Of a DNA stretch of 64,000 bases, positions 1 to 8,554 are shown piece by piece. The position numbers were made by a program, and so were the translations under genes. The stretch is from positions 229,041 through 293,040 of the forward strand of contig NZ_LFYT02000004.1 in NCBI RefSeq assembly GCF_001270065.2, given 5' to 3'. The DNA is from Limnohabitans planktonicus II-D5 (GTDB lineage Bacteria; Pseudomonadota; Gammaproteobacteria; Burkholderiales; Burkholderiaceae_C). The notes beneath the pieces were generated by a model that saw only the letters and a program-made list of their open reading frames with translations, was not told where the DNA came from and did not search any database. Numbering within the stretch: the stretch's first letter is position 1; each line of letters opens with the position of its first letter.

Positions 1-92
1 AGGAAATGATTAATCAGTCGTTTGAGTTTTAAGCGTTCGATTTCAGAATCCGCTCCATCGTCAAAAAGACGAAGCCAATTCGGAGGCCGAAC

Positions 93-1109
93 ATGAAAAA
101 CCAACGCCCATTTTCCCGACTGATTTCGCCACTGATCGCCGCCGCCCTTCTGGGCCTGAGCGGTCTGGCCGCCCAGGCCCAGGTCAGCCTGCTCAATGTG
201 TCCTACGACCCCACCCGCGAGCTGTATGTCGAATTTAACCAGGCCTTTGCCAAGCACTGGAAAGCCAAGACCGGTCAAGACCTGAGCTTCAAGCAGTCGC
301 ACGGCGGCTCGGGCAAACAAGCCCGATCCATCATTGACGGTCTGGATGCCGATGTGGCCACCCTGGCCCTGGCCGGTGACACCGACGCCCTGCACGACAA
401 CGGCAAACTGATCCCCAAAGACTGGCAAAAACGCCTGCCACACAACAGCTCGCCCTACACATCCACCATCGTGCTGGTGGTGCGCGAGGGCAACCCCAAA
501 GGCATCAAAGACTGGGACGATCTGGTCAAACCCGGCATCAAGGTCATCACGCCCAACCCCAAAACCTCGGGCGGTGCCCGCTGGAGCTACCTGGCCGCCT
601 GGGAGTTTGCCAAACGCAAATTGGGCGGTGACGTCAAGGCCAAAGACTTTGTGGCGGCGCTCTACAAAAACGTGCCCGTGCTCGACACCGGCGCCCGAGG
701 TTCGACCATCACCTTTGCCCAGCGCAACCAGGGCGACGTGCTGATCGCCTGGGAGAACGAAGCCTACCTGCTGGAAAAAGAGTTCTCCGCCAAATTCGAT
801 GTGGTCTATCCCTCGCTGTCCATCCTGGCTGAGCCTGCGGTGACCGTGGTCGACAAAAACGTGGACAAGAAGGGCACCCGAGCTGTGGCCCAGGCCTATC
901 TGGAGTACCTGTACACCGACGAAGGCCAGAACATTGCGGGCAAGAACTTCTACCGCCCCATCTCGCCCAAGGCCCAAGCCAAATACGCCAAGCAGTTCCC
1001 CAAGCTCAATCTGGTGACGATCGATCAGGCCTTTGGGGGCTGGACCAAAGCGGGCAAGGACCACTTTGCGGATGGTGCGAGCTTTGATCAGATCTACAGT
1101 GCGCGTTGA
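93..1109 (+). CDS. sbp: Sulfate ABC transporter periplasmic substrate-binding protein
   Basis: Binds sulfate (possibly thiosulfate) in the periplasm and delivers it to the CysTWA importer for cysteine synthesis. The 338-residue product has a clear Sec signal peptide (basic start, hydrophobic core [13 protein letters not shown], cleavage near AQA-QV at about residue 29). The mature part has the Sbp/CysP family features: [13 protein letters not shown] at its start, the [12 protein letters not shown] anion-binding loop, and [13 protein letters not shown]. Length is normal for the family. A GGAGG ribosome site lies 8 bases before the ATG. It is the first gene of an operon with cysT, cysW and cysA, which supports the assignment. 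Sulfate versus thiosulfate preference cannot be read from the sequence. Confidence 0.95.
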   Translation: MKNQRPFSRLISPLIAAALLGLSGLAAQAQVSLLNVSYDPTRELYVEFNQAFAKHWKAKTGQDLSFKQSHGGSGKQARSIIDGLDADVATLALAGDTDALHDNGKLIPKDWQKRLPHNSSPYTSTIVLVVREGNPKGIKDWDDLVKPGIKVITPNPKTSGGARWSYLAAWEFAKRKLGGDVKAKDFVAALYKNVPVLDTGARGSTITFAQRNQGDVLIAWENEAYLLEKEFSAKFDVVYPSLSILAEPAVTVVDKNVDKKGTRAVAQAYLEYLYTDEGQNIAGKNFYRPISPKAQAKYAKQFPKLNLVTIDQAFGGWTKAGKDHFADGASFDQIYSAR

Positions 1110-1110
1110 T

Positions 1111-1689
1111 ATGACCCAGAACGCAAAGATCGTCATCGTTCCCGGCTGGAAAGATTCTGGCCCCGGCCACTGGCAAAGCCTGTGGGCCCATCGCCTGCCG
1201 GGTGCGGTGCGTGTGGCCATGGCCGACGATGACTGGCAGCGCCCCAAGCAAGCGGTGTGGTTGCGTGCCATCGCGCAGACCCTCTTGGCGCAGCCGGGGC
1301 CTGTGGTGGTGGTGGCGCACAGTTTGGGCTGCATTGCCACCACACTGTTGCCGCCAGAGGTGGCCGGCCGCATCAACGGTGCATTGCTCGTGGCGCCGGT
1401 CGATCCGGAGCGCCGTGGCCCCTTGGCGGACTTTGCGCCTGTGCCTTACCAGCCATTGCCTTACCGCAGCATCGTGGTGGCCAGCACCAACGACCCCTTT
1501 TGCCCCGTGCGCACCGCAGGCGCTTATGCGCGTTCCTGGGGCAGCGAGGTGGTGCGTCTGCAAAACGCAGGGCACATCAACGCGGAGTCCGGCTTTGGCG
1601 ATTGGCCGCTGGGCTTGGCGCTTTTGCAATCTTTGACGGCGTCGCTGCCATGGGCAACAGAGCCTCAGGCGCAAATGGAGCCGGCATGA
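1111..1689 (+). CDS. RBBP9/YdeN-family small alpha/beta hydrolase
   Basis: A 192-residue serine hydrolase of the RBBP9/YdeN type (DUF1234-like). The start KIVIVPGWKDSGPGHWQ is typical of the family. A catalytic triad is visible: Ser71 in AHSLGC, Asp128 in STNDPF and His155 in AGHINAESG. There is no signal peptide, so it is probably cytoplasmic. The ATG at 1111 is one base after the sbp stop; a longer in-frame start inside sbp was rejected. The substrate is unknown. Its place between sbp and cysT implies co-transcription with sulfate uptake, but no biochemical link is known to me. Confidence 0.85.
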   Translation: MTQNAKIVIVPGWKDSGPGHWQSLWAHRLPGAVRVAMADDDWQRPKQAVWLRAIAQTLLAQPGPVVVVAHSLGCIATTLLPPEVAGRINGALLVAPVDPERRGPLADFAPVPYQPLPYRSIVVASTNDPFCPVRTAGAYARSWGSEVVRLQNAGHINAESGFGDWPLGLALLQSLTASLPWATEPQAQMEPA

Positions 1690-1737
1690 AGTCACTGTCT
1701 TTGCGCCATTCATTCCTTCTTTAGAGATTTCGCACCC

Positions 1738-2601
1738 ATGACCGCATTGCCCATTGCAGCGCCTGCCAAACGGCGGGTGCCAGCCAAAGTGTTGCCCGGG
1801 TTCAACCTGACCCTGGGGTTCACGATTTTTTACCTGAGCCTGATCGTGCTGATCCCTTTGTCGGCACTGGTGTTCAAAACCTTCACCCTGACGTGGGACC
1901 AGTTCTTGGCCGCCGTGACGGGGCCGCGCGTGATGGCGTCGTATCGCCTGACCTTTGGTGCATCGCTGATCGCAGCCTCCATCAATGTGGTGTTTGGCCT
2001 CTTGGTGGCCTGGGTGCTGGTGCGCTACAAATTCTTTGGCAAAAAGATCGTTGATGCGCTGGTGGACTTGCCTTTTGCGCTGCCCACGGCGGTGGCAGGC
2101 ATTTCACTCACGGCCTTGCTGGCGGGCAACGGCTGGGTGGGGCAGTATTTGGAGCCGCTGGGCATTCAACTGGCCTTCAACCCCAACGGCGTGGTGATCG
2201 CGCTGATCTTCATTGGCTTACCCTTTGTGGTGCGCACGGTGCAGCCGGTGCTGGAAGACGCCGAAAAAGAACTGGAAGAAGCGGCCACCTGCCTGGGCGC
2301 GACGCGCTGGCAGATCTTCACCAGGGTGATTTTTCCGTCGATCGCGCCCGCATTGCTCACGGGCTTTGCCATGGCCTTTGCGCGGGCCATCGGTGAATAT
2401 GGCTCGGTCATCTTCATTGCGGGCAACATGCCCATGGTGTCTGAGATCACACCGCTGATCATCATCGGCAAGCTCGAGCAATACGACTACGCCGGTGCCA
2501 CCGCCGTGGCGCTGGTGATGTTGGTGTTCTCCTTCATCTTGCTGCTCATCATCAACGCGCTGCAAGCTTGGCAGCGCAAACACTCTGGAGCCCCGGCATG
2601 A
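1738..2601 (+). CDS. cysT: Sulfate ABC transporter permease CysT (CysU)
   Basis: Inner-membrane permease subunit of the sulfate importer; 287 residues with about six hydrophobic helices. The binding-protein-dependent permease signature (EAA loop) is seen in [21 protein letters not shown], the cytoplasmic loop that docks on CysA. The N-terminus [27 protein letters not shown] and the [15 protein letters not shown] segment are characteristic of CysT. The last bases overlap the cysW start (ATGA), which points to translational coupling. Length is normal. Confidence 0.95.
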   Translation: MTALPIAAPAKRRVPAKVLPGFNLTLGFTIFYLSLIVLIPLSALVFKTFTLTWDQFLAAVTGPRVMASYRLTFGASLIAASINVVFGLLVAWVLVRYKFFGKKIVDALVDLPFALPTAVAGISLTALLAGNGWVGQYLEPLGIQLAFNPNGVVIALIFIGLPFVVRTVQPVLEDAEKELEEAATCLGATRWQIFTRVIFPSIAPALLTGFAMAFARAIGEYGSVIFIAGNMPMVSEITPLIIIGKLEQYDYAGATAVALVMLVFSFILLLIINALQAWQRKHSGAPA

Positions 2602-3503
2602 GCGGCGGTCCTTCTCTCAAAGCCTCGGCTCGCCGCGCGCAAACGGGCACCACCGAGTCGTCCTGGGTGCGCTACAGCCTGATTGGCATTGCGCTGGTGT
2701 TCATGTTCTTGTTTCTGGTCTTGCCCTTGGCGGCGGTGTTCACCGAAGCCTTGCGCAAGGGTTTCGACGCGTACTTTGAAGCGCTCCAGGAGCCCGATGC
2801 CTGGTCGGCCATCCGATTGACCCTGATCACGGCGGCGATCGCGGTGCCGCTGAATTTGGTGTTTGGCGTGGCCGCCGCCTGGGCGATTGCCAAATACGAA
2901 TTCAAAGGCAAAGCCTTTTTGACCACGCTGGTGGACTTGCCGTTTTCGGTCTCGCCCGTGGTGGCGGGTTTGATTTATGTGCTCATGTTTGGGGCGCATG
3001 GCTGGTTTGGCCCTTGGCTGCAGGCGCACGACATCCAGATCATTTTTGCGGTGCCAGGTATCGTGCTGGCCACGTTGTTTGTGACCTTTCCCTTCATTGC
3101 CCGTGAGCTGATCCCGCTCATGCAGGCGCAGGGCAACGACGAAGAGCAAGCCGCCATCGTGTTGGGCGCGACCGGCTGGCAGACATTTTGGTACGTCACG
3201 CTGCCCAACATCAAGTGGGGGTTGATTTACGGCGTGATCCTGTGCAATGCGCGGGCCATGGGCGAGTTTGGCGCGGTATCGGTGGTCTCGGGCCACATCC
3301 GTGGGCAGACCAACACCATGCCGCTGCACGTGGAGATCCTCTACAACGAGTACCAATCGGTGGCCGCCTTTGCCGTGGCTTCGCTCTTGGCCTTGCTGGC
3401 TTTGGTGACCTTGGTCATCAAGTCGGTGATTGAGTGGCGACACGAACAAGACACGAAAGCTGCGGCCGATAAGCCGCCCGAAAACCCCGCCATCGCCGCA
3501 TGA
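2598..3503 (+). CDS. cysW: Sulfate ABC transporter permease CysW
   Basis: Second permease subunit of the sulfate importer; 301 residues and about six membrane helices. The EAA loop is [22 protein letters not shown], and the CysW-typical segment [20 protein letters not shown] is present. I chose the ATG at 2598, which overlaps the cysT stop by four bases, instead of a start inside cysT that would add ten residues. It should form a heterodimer with CysT. A hairpin-rich extragenic repeat separates it from cysA. Confidence 0.95.
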   Translation: MSGGPSLKASARRAQTGTTESSWVRYSLIGIALVFMFLFLVLPLAAVFTEALRKGFDAYFEALQEPDAWSAIRLTLITAAIAVPLNLVFGVAAAWAIAKYEFKGKAFLTTLVDLPFSVSPVVAGLIYVLMFGAHGWFGPWLQAHDIQIIFAVPGIVLATLFVTFPFIARELIPLMQAQGNDEEQAAIVLGATGWQTFWYVTLPNIKWGLIYGVILCNARAMGEFGAVSVVSGHIRGQTNTMPLHVEILYNEYQSVAAFAVASLLALLALVTLVIKSVIEWRHEQDTKAAADKPPENPAIAA

Positions 3504-3521
3504 GCGCATGAGCGAATTTTT

Positions 3522-3587
3522 GTAGGCGCTTGCCCTGCAAGCGATGCCCCGTGATGGGGCAAACATCGCCAGCAGGCTGACTCCCAC
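3522..3587. repeat. REP-like inverted pair between cysW and cysA
   Basis: A 66-bp extragenic element made of two facing REP-like halves. The left half begins GTAGGCGCTTGCCCTGC and holds the hairpin CGCTTGC-cct-GCAAGCG. The right half, read on the other strand, begins GTGGGAGTCAGCCTGC and holds a short CAGC/GCTG stem. GCGATG and CATCGC enclose a central CCCC/GGGG hairpin. This layout matches the REP doublets (BIME/REPIN) best known from Pseudomonas. In the cysW-cysA mRNA it could stabilise the upstream part or reduce expression of the ATPase. The structure is seen directly; the role is inferred. Confidence 0.7.
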
Positions 3588-3626
3588 AGGGGTCTCCCCC
3601 ATCAACAGACACACCCAAGACACACC

Positions 3627-4718
3627 ATGAGCATTGAAATTCGCAACGTCAACAAGCAGTTCGGTGACTTCACCGCGCTGAACAATGTCAGCCTCGACAT
3701 CGAGTCGGGCGAACTGGTCGCGCTGCTGGGCCCGTCGGGTTGCGGCAAGACCACGCTGCTGCGCATCATCGCGGGGCTGGAGACGGCCGACAGCGGCACC
3801 ATTGGCTTCAGCGGTGAAGACACCACCCATGTGCATGTGCGTGAACGCCAGGTGGGCTTTGTCTTCCAGCACTACGCCTTGTTCCGCCACATGACGGTGT
3901 TCGAGAACGTGGCCTTTGGCCTGCGCGTCAAACCGCGCAACCAGCGCCCCTCAGAGTCCGAGATCCAGCGCAAAGTGCACGAACTGCTGGGCCTGGTGCA
4001 GCTCGATTGGCTGGCCGATCGCTATCCCTCGCAGCTGTCGGGTGGGCAGCGTCAACGCATTGCGCTGGCCCGTGCCTTGGCCGTGGAGCCCAAAGTGCTC
4101 TTGCTCGACGAGCCCTTTGGCGCTCTGGATGCCAAGGTGCGCAAAGAGCTGCGCCGCTGGTTGCGCCGCCTGCACGACGAATTGCATGTGACCAGCATTT
4201 TTGTCACGCATGACCAGGAAGAAGCCCTGGAAGTGGCTGACCGGGTGGTGCTGATGAACAAGGGCAACATCGAGCAGATTGGCTCACCTCAGGACGTGTG
4301 GGAGCACCCCGCCAGCCCCTTTGTGTATGGCTTTTTGGGTGATGTGAACCTCTTTCACGGCCGCGCCCATGAAGGCGAGATGCTGATCGGTGCCGACCAG
4401 CACGCTGTGCGTCTGGACAGCCCCGAGCACGGTCTGGTGCAAGACGCCAAGGCCATGGCTTATGTGCGCCCGCACGATCTGGACGTGGCCCGTTACACGC
4501 CCGGCGGTGTCAATGCCGGCATCGTGGCCAAGCTGACCCGCGCCATTGTGGTCGGACCTGTGGCCCGCCTGGAGCTGGAGCCGGTAGAGAGCCACTTTGG
4601 CAAAGACGCCATCATCGAAGCGCAGCTGTCAGCCTCGCAATACCGCCAGCAAGACTTCAAAGAGGGCGAGACGCTGGTGCTGACACCGCGCAAGGCGCGG
4701 GTGTTTGTGGACGGCTAA
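3627..4718 (+). CDS. cysA: Sulfate/thiosulfate ABC transporter ATPase CysA
   Basis: ATPase that powers sulfate import with CysT and CysW. The 363-residue protein has Walker [10 protein letters not shown] near residue 35, the Q-loop VFQHYALF, signature [15 protein letters not shown], Walker [13 protein letters not shown], and an H-loop in FVTHDQEEA. The segment [23 protein letters not shown] is typical of CysA. The C-terminal 120 residues form the TOBE-like regulatory region ([11 protein letters not shown]). Length fits the family. It is separated from cysW by 123 bp that contain a REP-like pair, yet shares orientation and pathway with the upstream genes. Confidence 0.96.
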   Translation: MSIEIRNVNKQFGDFTALNNVSLDIESGELVALLGPSGCGKTTLLRIIAGLETADSGTIGFSGEDTTHVHVRERQVGFVFQHYALFRHMTVFENVAFGLRVKPRNQRPSESEIQRKVHELLGLVQLDWLADRYPSQLSGGQRQRIALARALAVEPKVLLLDEPFGALDAKVRKELRRWLRRLHDELHVTSIFVTHDQEEALEVADRVVLMNKGNIEQIGSPQDVWEHPASPFVYGFLGDVNLFHGRAHEGEMLIGADQHAVRLDSPEHGLVQDAKAMAYVRPHDLDVARYTPGGVNAGIVAKLTRAIVVGPVARLELEPVESHFGKDAIIEAQLSASQYRQQDFKEGETLVLTPRKARVFVDG

Positions 4719-4815
4719 AAAACGGCCTGAGCCTTGACGCCAGCGCCCATGAAGCGCAGCGGACGCCAGCCTTTATTGATCGGGCTCTGTGAAGTTTTCA
4801 ATGCTCAAAGATGTT

Positions 4816-4893
4816 GTAGGTCGGCGGTCGAAGACCCCGACATGGGCCTGGTGCCAAAACCCATCATGTCGGACTTTGCGAGTGGCGAGCTAC
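4816..4893. repeat. Solitary hairpin repeat related to the 88-bp array at 50255
   Basis: The 4719-4945 gap has no gene that I can support, but it contains this element. It starts GTAGGTCGG and has the hairpin GTCGG-c-GGTC-gaa-GACC-CCGAC, then CATGGGCCTGGTGCCAAAACCCATCATGTCGGAC. Read on the other strand, the order (GTCCGACATGATGGGTTTTGG, then CATGTCGGGGTCTTCGACC) matches the units of the 50255-50893 array. The stem differs from array stems but the pairing is kept. It is probably a dispersed extragenic repeat copy downstream of cysA and may act in transcript 3'-end formation. Confidence 0.7.
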
Positions 4894-4945
4894 GAGGTGA
4901 CAGTTCTTACACATTTCAAACATCAGCTCGCCGGATCCATAAGCC

Positions 4946-6394
4946 TCAGGGCAGGGGCAGGACGCGCCCCGGGTTGAGCAAATTCTGCGGGTCCAGCGCT
5001 TTTTTCACGGCCCGCATCATGGCCAGCGCCGTGGGGTCTTTGTAGAGCGGCAGCTTGTTCACTTTTTGCTCGCCCACGCCGTGTTCGGCGCTGATGGAGC
5101 CGCCAAAGCGTTTGACCTGGTCAAACACCAACGTGTTGACCTTGTCTTCGTTTCCGCGCAGAAAAGCTTTGCCGTCCACGCCCTCGGGTGCCTGCACGTT
5201 GTAGTGCAGGTTGCCGTCGCCCAGGTGCCCGAAGTCGACCATGCGCACGCCGGGCACTTCGCGGGCCAGCAGGGCGTCGGTCTCGGCCACAAAGGCCGGA
5301 ATGCGCGAGACCGGGATGCTGATGTCGTGCTTGATGTTCAGGCCTTCAGTGGCCTGCGCCAGGGTGATGCTTTCACGGATGTGCCACAGGCCTTTGGCCT
5401 GAGTCAGCGTTTCTGCCACCACGGCGTCGGTCACGCAGCCGCTGTCCATGGCCGATTCAAGCAGGGTTTCAAACTGGTTGCGGGCGTGGCTTTCGCTTTC
5501 GCTGTCGGAGTTTTCCAGCAGCACGCACCAGGGGGTGTCTTTCCACAGCGGCACGCGCAGTTGGGGGTAGTGTTTGTCCACCAAGCTCAGCGCAAACTGG
5601 CCCATGACTTCAAAGCCCGTGAGGCCAGGCCCTAGGCGCTGGTGGGCGAGGCCCAGCAGTTGCACGGCAGATTCCATGCTGGGCACAGCGGCCCAGGCGG
5701 TCAGCTGCGCGGCGGGCTGGGGATAAAGCTTCATGGTGGCGGCGGTGATGATGCCCAGCGTGCCTTCGCTGCCGATCATCAAATTGCGCAGGTCATAACC
5801 CGTGTTGTCTTTGCGCAGGCCTGACAGGCCATGCCAGACCTCGCCTTGGGCGGTGACGACTTCCAGGCCCAGGCAGAGCTCTCGGGTGTTGCCATAGCGC
5901 ACCACCTGAGTGCCGCCCGCGTTGGTGCCCAGGTTGCCGCCAATGGTGCAACTGCCTTCAGCACCCAAACTCAGTGGGAACAAAAATCCGGCGTTTTCAG
6001 CGGCGGCCTGCAGGTTTTGCAGCACGCAACCGGCTTCTACAGTGATGGTCAGGTTCGCCGGGTCGACGGCGCGCACCGCGTTCATGCGGGTCATGCTCAG
6101 CACGATTTGGGTGCCGGAGCCGTCTGGCACACCGCCGACCACCAGCCCGGTGTTGCCGCCTTGCGGCACGATTGATGTGCCGGTTGCAGCGCAGGCCTTG
6201 ACCACAGCGGCCACTTGCGCCGTGTCGCCGGGCCGAACCACAGCCAGGGCGCGGCCGTGTACGCGTTTGCGCCAGTCTTGCTCCCAGGGGCTCAGGTCAG
6301 CGATGGTGTCTTCGTGGGTCAGCACGTTCGCCAGGCCACAAATTTGGCGCAATTGGGCGATCAGGGCAGCTTGGGCGTTGGACAAAGCGGTCAT
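4946..6394 (-). CDS. FAD-linked oxidase, GlcD/D-2-hydroxyacid dehydrogenase family
   Basis: A 482-residue flavoprotein with an N-terminal PCMH-type FAD-binding domain (FAD_binding_4) and a C-terminal FAD-oxidase cap. FAD-domain signatures are VVRPGDTAQVAAVV, VPQGGNTGLVVGGVP, EAGCVLQNLQAAAENAGFLFPLSLGAEG, GGNLGTNAGG and LIGSEGTLGIIT. C-terminal active-site signatures are DFGHLGDGNLHYNV and ISAEHGVGEQK, then LDPQNLLNPGRVLP. The family oxidises D-2-hydroxy acids such as D-lactate, glycolate and D-2-hydroxyglutarate; the substrate here cannot be told from sequence. I chose the ATG at 6394 over a TTG 14 codons upstream. It is alone with no glcEF partners nearby, which argues against glycolate oxidase proper. 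Confidence 0.9.
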   Translation of the reverse strand: MTALSNAQAALIAQLRQICGLANVLTHEDTIADLSPWEQDWRKRVHGRALAVVRPGDTAQVAAVVKACAATGTSIVPQGGNTGLVVGGVPDGSGTQIVLSMTRMNAVRAVDPANLTITVEAGCVLQNLQAAAENAGFLFPLSLGAEGSCTIGGNLGTNAGGTQVVRYGNTRELCLGLEVVTAQGEVWHGLSGLRKDNTGYDLRNLMIGSEGTLGIITAATMKLYPQPAAQLTAWAAVPSMESAVQLLGLAHQRLGPGLTGFEVMGQFALSLVDKHYPQLRVPLWKDTPWCVLLENSDSESESHARNQFETLLESAMDSGCVTDAVVAETLTQAKGLWHIRESITLAQATEGLNIKHDISIPVSRIPAFVAETDALLAREVPGVRMVDFGHLGDGNLHYNVQAPEGVDGKAFLRGNEDKVNTLVFDQVKRFGGSISAEHGVGEQKVNKLPLYKDPTALAMMRAVKKALDPQNLLNPGRVLPLP

Positions 6395-6439
6395 GGGCAA
6401 GGGGATGTAAGTGGTGGCTGTCGCGGAGGACGGCAAGGT

Positions 6440-6847
6440 TCAATCGCGGGGCACAGGCACAAAGTTGCCCGTGGCTTTGGCCGCCTTGAAGCGGATGCGC
6501 ACATGCAAGGCGCAGGCCACAAACAAGGTGGTGCACAGCAGGGTTTGGACTCCAGCCAGAGCGTTCGCAGGCCAAGGGTCACCCCATGCGCGCACCACGC
6601 CCTCAATGAAGTAAAGCCAAACCAGCATGCTGACCCAGCGGTAGGTGTACATGCGGTTTTTGAGCAGGCCCGCCAGAGGAATGCACAGCGGCAAGACCTT
6701 GATGGCCCACCACGATCCACCTGGGCGCAAAGGGGCGAGCCAAAGTTCCCAGGCCAAGCCCAATACGATGAGGCCGAGCAAGCTACCCACGGCCATCCAG
6801 CGCGTCAATTCGACGCCAGCGGGGTTGTTTTCTGTATTCATGTTCAT
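6440..6847 (-). CDS. DUF2069 membrane protein
   Basis: A 135-residue integral membrane protein with three or four hydrophobic helices (WMAVGSLLGLIVLGLAWELWL, VLPLCIPLAGLL, WVSMLVWLYFIEGVVRAW, LCTTLFVACALHVRIRFK). The pattern LPLCIPL-GLL-NRMYTYRWVSMLVWLYFIEG-VRAW is the DUF2069 hallmark. Function is unknown. Two ATGs (6847 and 6841) are possible starts and differ by two residues. It is divergent from the YihY-family gene, with only 21 bp between start codons, so the two promoters must overlap the opposite coding regions. The stop lies 45 bp before the FAD oxidase start, so the two may be co-transcribed. Confidence 0.85.
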   Translation of the reverse strand: MNMNTENNPAGVELTRWMAVGSLLGLIVLGLAWELWLAPLRPGGSWWAIKVLPLCIPLAGLLKNRMYTYRWVSMLVWLYFIEGVVRAWGDPWPANALAGVQTLLCTTLFVACALHVRIRFKAAKATGNFVPVPRD

Positions 6848-6868
6848 TGCGGTGGCATCATACCGGGC

Positions 6869-8119
6869 ATGCAATCTTCCCTGTCCAAGTCCACTTTTTG
6901 GGCGCAAACCGCCCTTTGGTGGCAAGAGTTGTTGGTTTTCCCGTGGCGGCAGATGGCCGGCGTTTTGGCTGAGCGCTTTCGCGATGCCCGCTTGGGCGTG
7001 AGCGCCAGTTCGCTCACCTTCACCACCGTGCTGGCTTTGGTGCCCTTGTTTGCGGTGGGCCTGGCCGTGTTTGCGGCCTTTCCGGTGTTTGGCAAGTTCC
7101 AGGACACGATCCAGCGCTGGCTGGTTGAAAGCCTTGTGCCTGAGAGCATTGCCCGCCAGGTGCTGAGCTATTTGACGCAGTTTTCGCGCAAAGCCAGCCG
7201 CTTGGGTTCGGTGGGTTTGGTGGCGGTGTTGATGTCGGCCGTGTTTTTGATGGTCACGATCGAGCGCACCTTGGGCCAGATTTGGGGCCTGCAGCGCCAG
7301 CGGCCTTTGCCGCAAAGGGTCTTGCTGTACTGGTCGGCCATCACCTTGGGGCCCTTGTTTTTGGGTGCCAGTCTGGCCATTACCTCGTATGTGGTCACCG
7401 CCTCGCGGGATGTGGTGGATGTCTTGCCGGGTTCGATCCGTTGGCTGCTCGACAGTTTTGAGTTTGTGCTGCTCACGGCCTGTGTGAGTGGGCTGTATTT
7501 TTATGTGCCGTTTACCCGCGTGCGCTGGCGCCATGCCATCACAGCAGGTTTTTTGGTGGCGGCGTCGCTGGAGTTGGCCAAAAAAGCCATGGCCGTTTAC
7601 CTGCTGCAGGTGCCCACCTATTCGCTGATTTATGGCGCATTTGCTGCGCTGCCCATTTTGTTGGTCTGGATTTACGTGACCTGGCTGCTGGTGCTGCTGG
7701 GCGCGGTGCTGGCCGCCAGCTTGCCCGAGTTGGGCCGTCAATCCTGGCGCAAACCAGAGGGCGCGGGCTGGTCCTTCAGACTGGCTCTCGAGGTCTTGGC
7801 CGAGTTGAACACTGCCAAGGCGTCTGAGCTGCGGGGTTTGAGCACCGATGAGCTGGCCGTGCGTTTGCGGGTGGAGACGCGTGAACTGCGGCAGGTGCTG
7901 GAAGTCTTGCAAACCCTGGATTGGGTGGGCCGCCTGACCGAGCAAAACGACCTGGGCCAAGCCCGGCAAATCTTGTTGATTGACCCTGCCCAAGTGCGTG
8001 TAGGGCCATTGGCCGACCGGCTTTTGGTGTCGCGGACCGGTGAGGACGATCCGGTTTGGTCGCAGTCTGGGCTCGATCGGATTCAGTTGGCACAGCTGTT
8101 GCCCAAACCTACCGCCTGA
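6869..8119 (+). CDS. YihY-family inner membrane protein
   Basis: A 416-residue membrane protein of the YihY/UPF0761 (formerly 'ribonuclease BN') family. The N-terminal domain has about six helices and the family segments GVSASSLTFTTVLALVPLFAVGLAVFAAFPVF, ERTLGQIWGLQRQRPLPQRVLLYW and YFYVPFTRVRWRHAITAGF. The C-terminal 120 residues (from about 300) are soluble, and the segment LSTDELAVRLRVETRELRQVLEVLQTLDWVGRL looks like a winged-helix fold. I chose the ATG at 6869, since a longer open frame runs back through DUF2069 and the FAD oxidase on the wrong strand. The RNase BN label is historical; the real RNase BN is a different protein. Function is unknown. Confidence 0.88.
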   Translation: MQSSLSKSTFWAQTALWWQELLVFPWRQMAGVLAERFRDARLGVSASSLTFTTVLALVPLFAVGLAVFAAFPVFGKFQDTIQRWLVESLVPESIARQVLSYLTQFSRKASRLGSVGLVAVLMSAVFLMVTIERTLGQIWGLQRQRPLPQRVLLYWSAITLGPLFLGASLAITSYVVTASRDVVDVLPGSIRWLLDSFEFVLLTACVSGLYFYVPFTRVRWRHAITAGFLVAASLELAKKAMAVYLLQVPTYSLIYGAFAALPILLVWIYVTWLLVLLGAVLAASLPELGRQSWRKPEGAGWSFRLALEVLAELNTAKASELRGLSTDELAVRLRVETRELRQVLEVLQTLDWVGRLTEQNDLGQARQILLIDPAQVRVGPLADRLLVSRTGEDDPVWSQSGLDRIQLAQLLPKPTA

Positions 8120-8159
8120 TGCCATCAGGCCCCTTTTGTCCTACCCGGCTTGACCGGGT
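8115..8159. terminator. Paired hairpins between converging genes, possible bidirectional terminator
   Basis: The first hairpin, CCTGAT-gcc-ATCAGG, overlaps the stop codon of the YihY-family gene and is followed by CCCCTTTTG. The second is ACCCGG-cttga-CCGGGT. They lie between two converging genes, where a two-way terminator is expected. The T-tract is short, so termination strength is uncertain. The rest of the gap up to 8212 shows nothing else that I can support. Confidence 0.45.
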
Positions 8160-8212
8160 GTCCATCGCCACCGCAGGCATAGACTCCCGATCAGGACGGG
8201 GGTGACAAATCT

Positions 8213-8536
8213 TCAAAAGCTCACACGCCCGCGCCACATGTCGCGGTACATGACCCAGTCGCCCATGAAGCTGTAGAGCGGGCGCTTGAAGCTGGCGGGC
8301 TTGTTTTTCTCGAACACAAAATGCCCGATCCAGGCGCAGCCGTAGCCGCACAGCAAGGCATATAAAAAGTACTGTGGTTTGCCCGTCACGGCCAGCATGG
8401 CCAAACACATCAGGCTCAAAGTGCTGCCCACAAAATGCATTCGGCGGCAGGTGCGGTCGCTGTGCTCGCTCAAATAAAAGGGGTAGAACTCGGCAAAGCT
8501 GGCGTGCCGGGGCTCAGGTGTTTCAGCGGGGTTCAT
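8213..8536 (-). CDS. DUF962/Mpo1-like membrane protein
   Basis: A 107-residue protein of the DUF962 (Mpo1/YGL010w-like) family. The signature FYPFYLSEHSDRTCRRMHFVGS is at residues 16-37, followed by two hydrophobic helices and GHFVFEKNKPASFKRPLYSFMGDW. Yeast Mpo1 is a dioxygenase acting in 2-hydroxy fatty acid alpha-oxidation, with His as iron ligands; the HSDR, RMH and GHF histidines are all present here. Bacterial members are uncharacterised. It lies 18 bp after the P450 gene with its own AGGAGA ribosome site, so it is the last gene of the metY-hydrolase-P450 operon. A fatty-acid oxidation role is inferred only. Confidence 0.85.
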   Translation of the reverse strand: MNPAETPEPRHASFAEFYPFYLSEHSDRTCRRMHFVGSTLSLMCLAMLAVTGKPQYFLYALLCGYGCAWIGHFVFEKNKPASFKRPLYSFMGDWVMYRDMWRGRVSF

Positions 8537-8554
8537 GGTGTGTCTCCTGGGGTG

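Noticed and set aside
6440..8125. 561-residue minus-strand frame spanning DUF2069 and the YihY gene
   Set aside because: Only its last 135 residues (DUF2069) are protein-like; the rest is the shadow of the plus-strand YihY-family gene.
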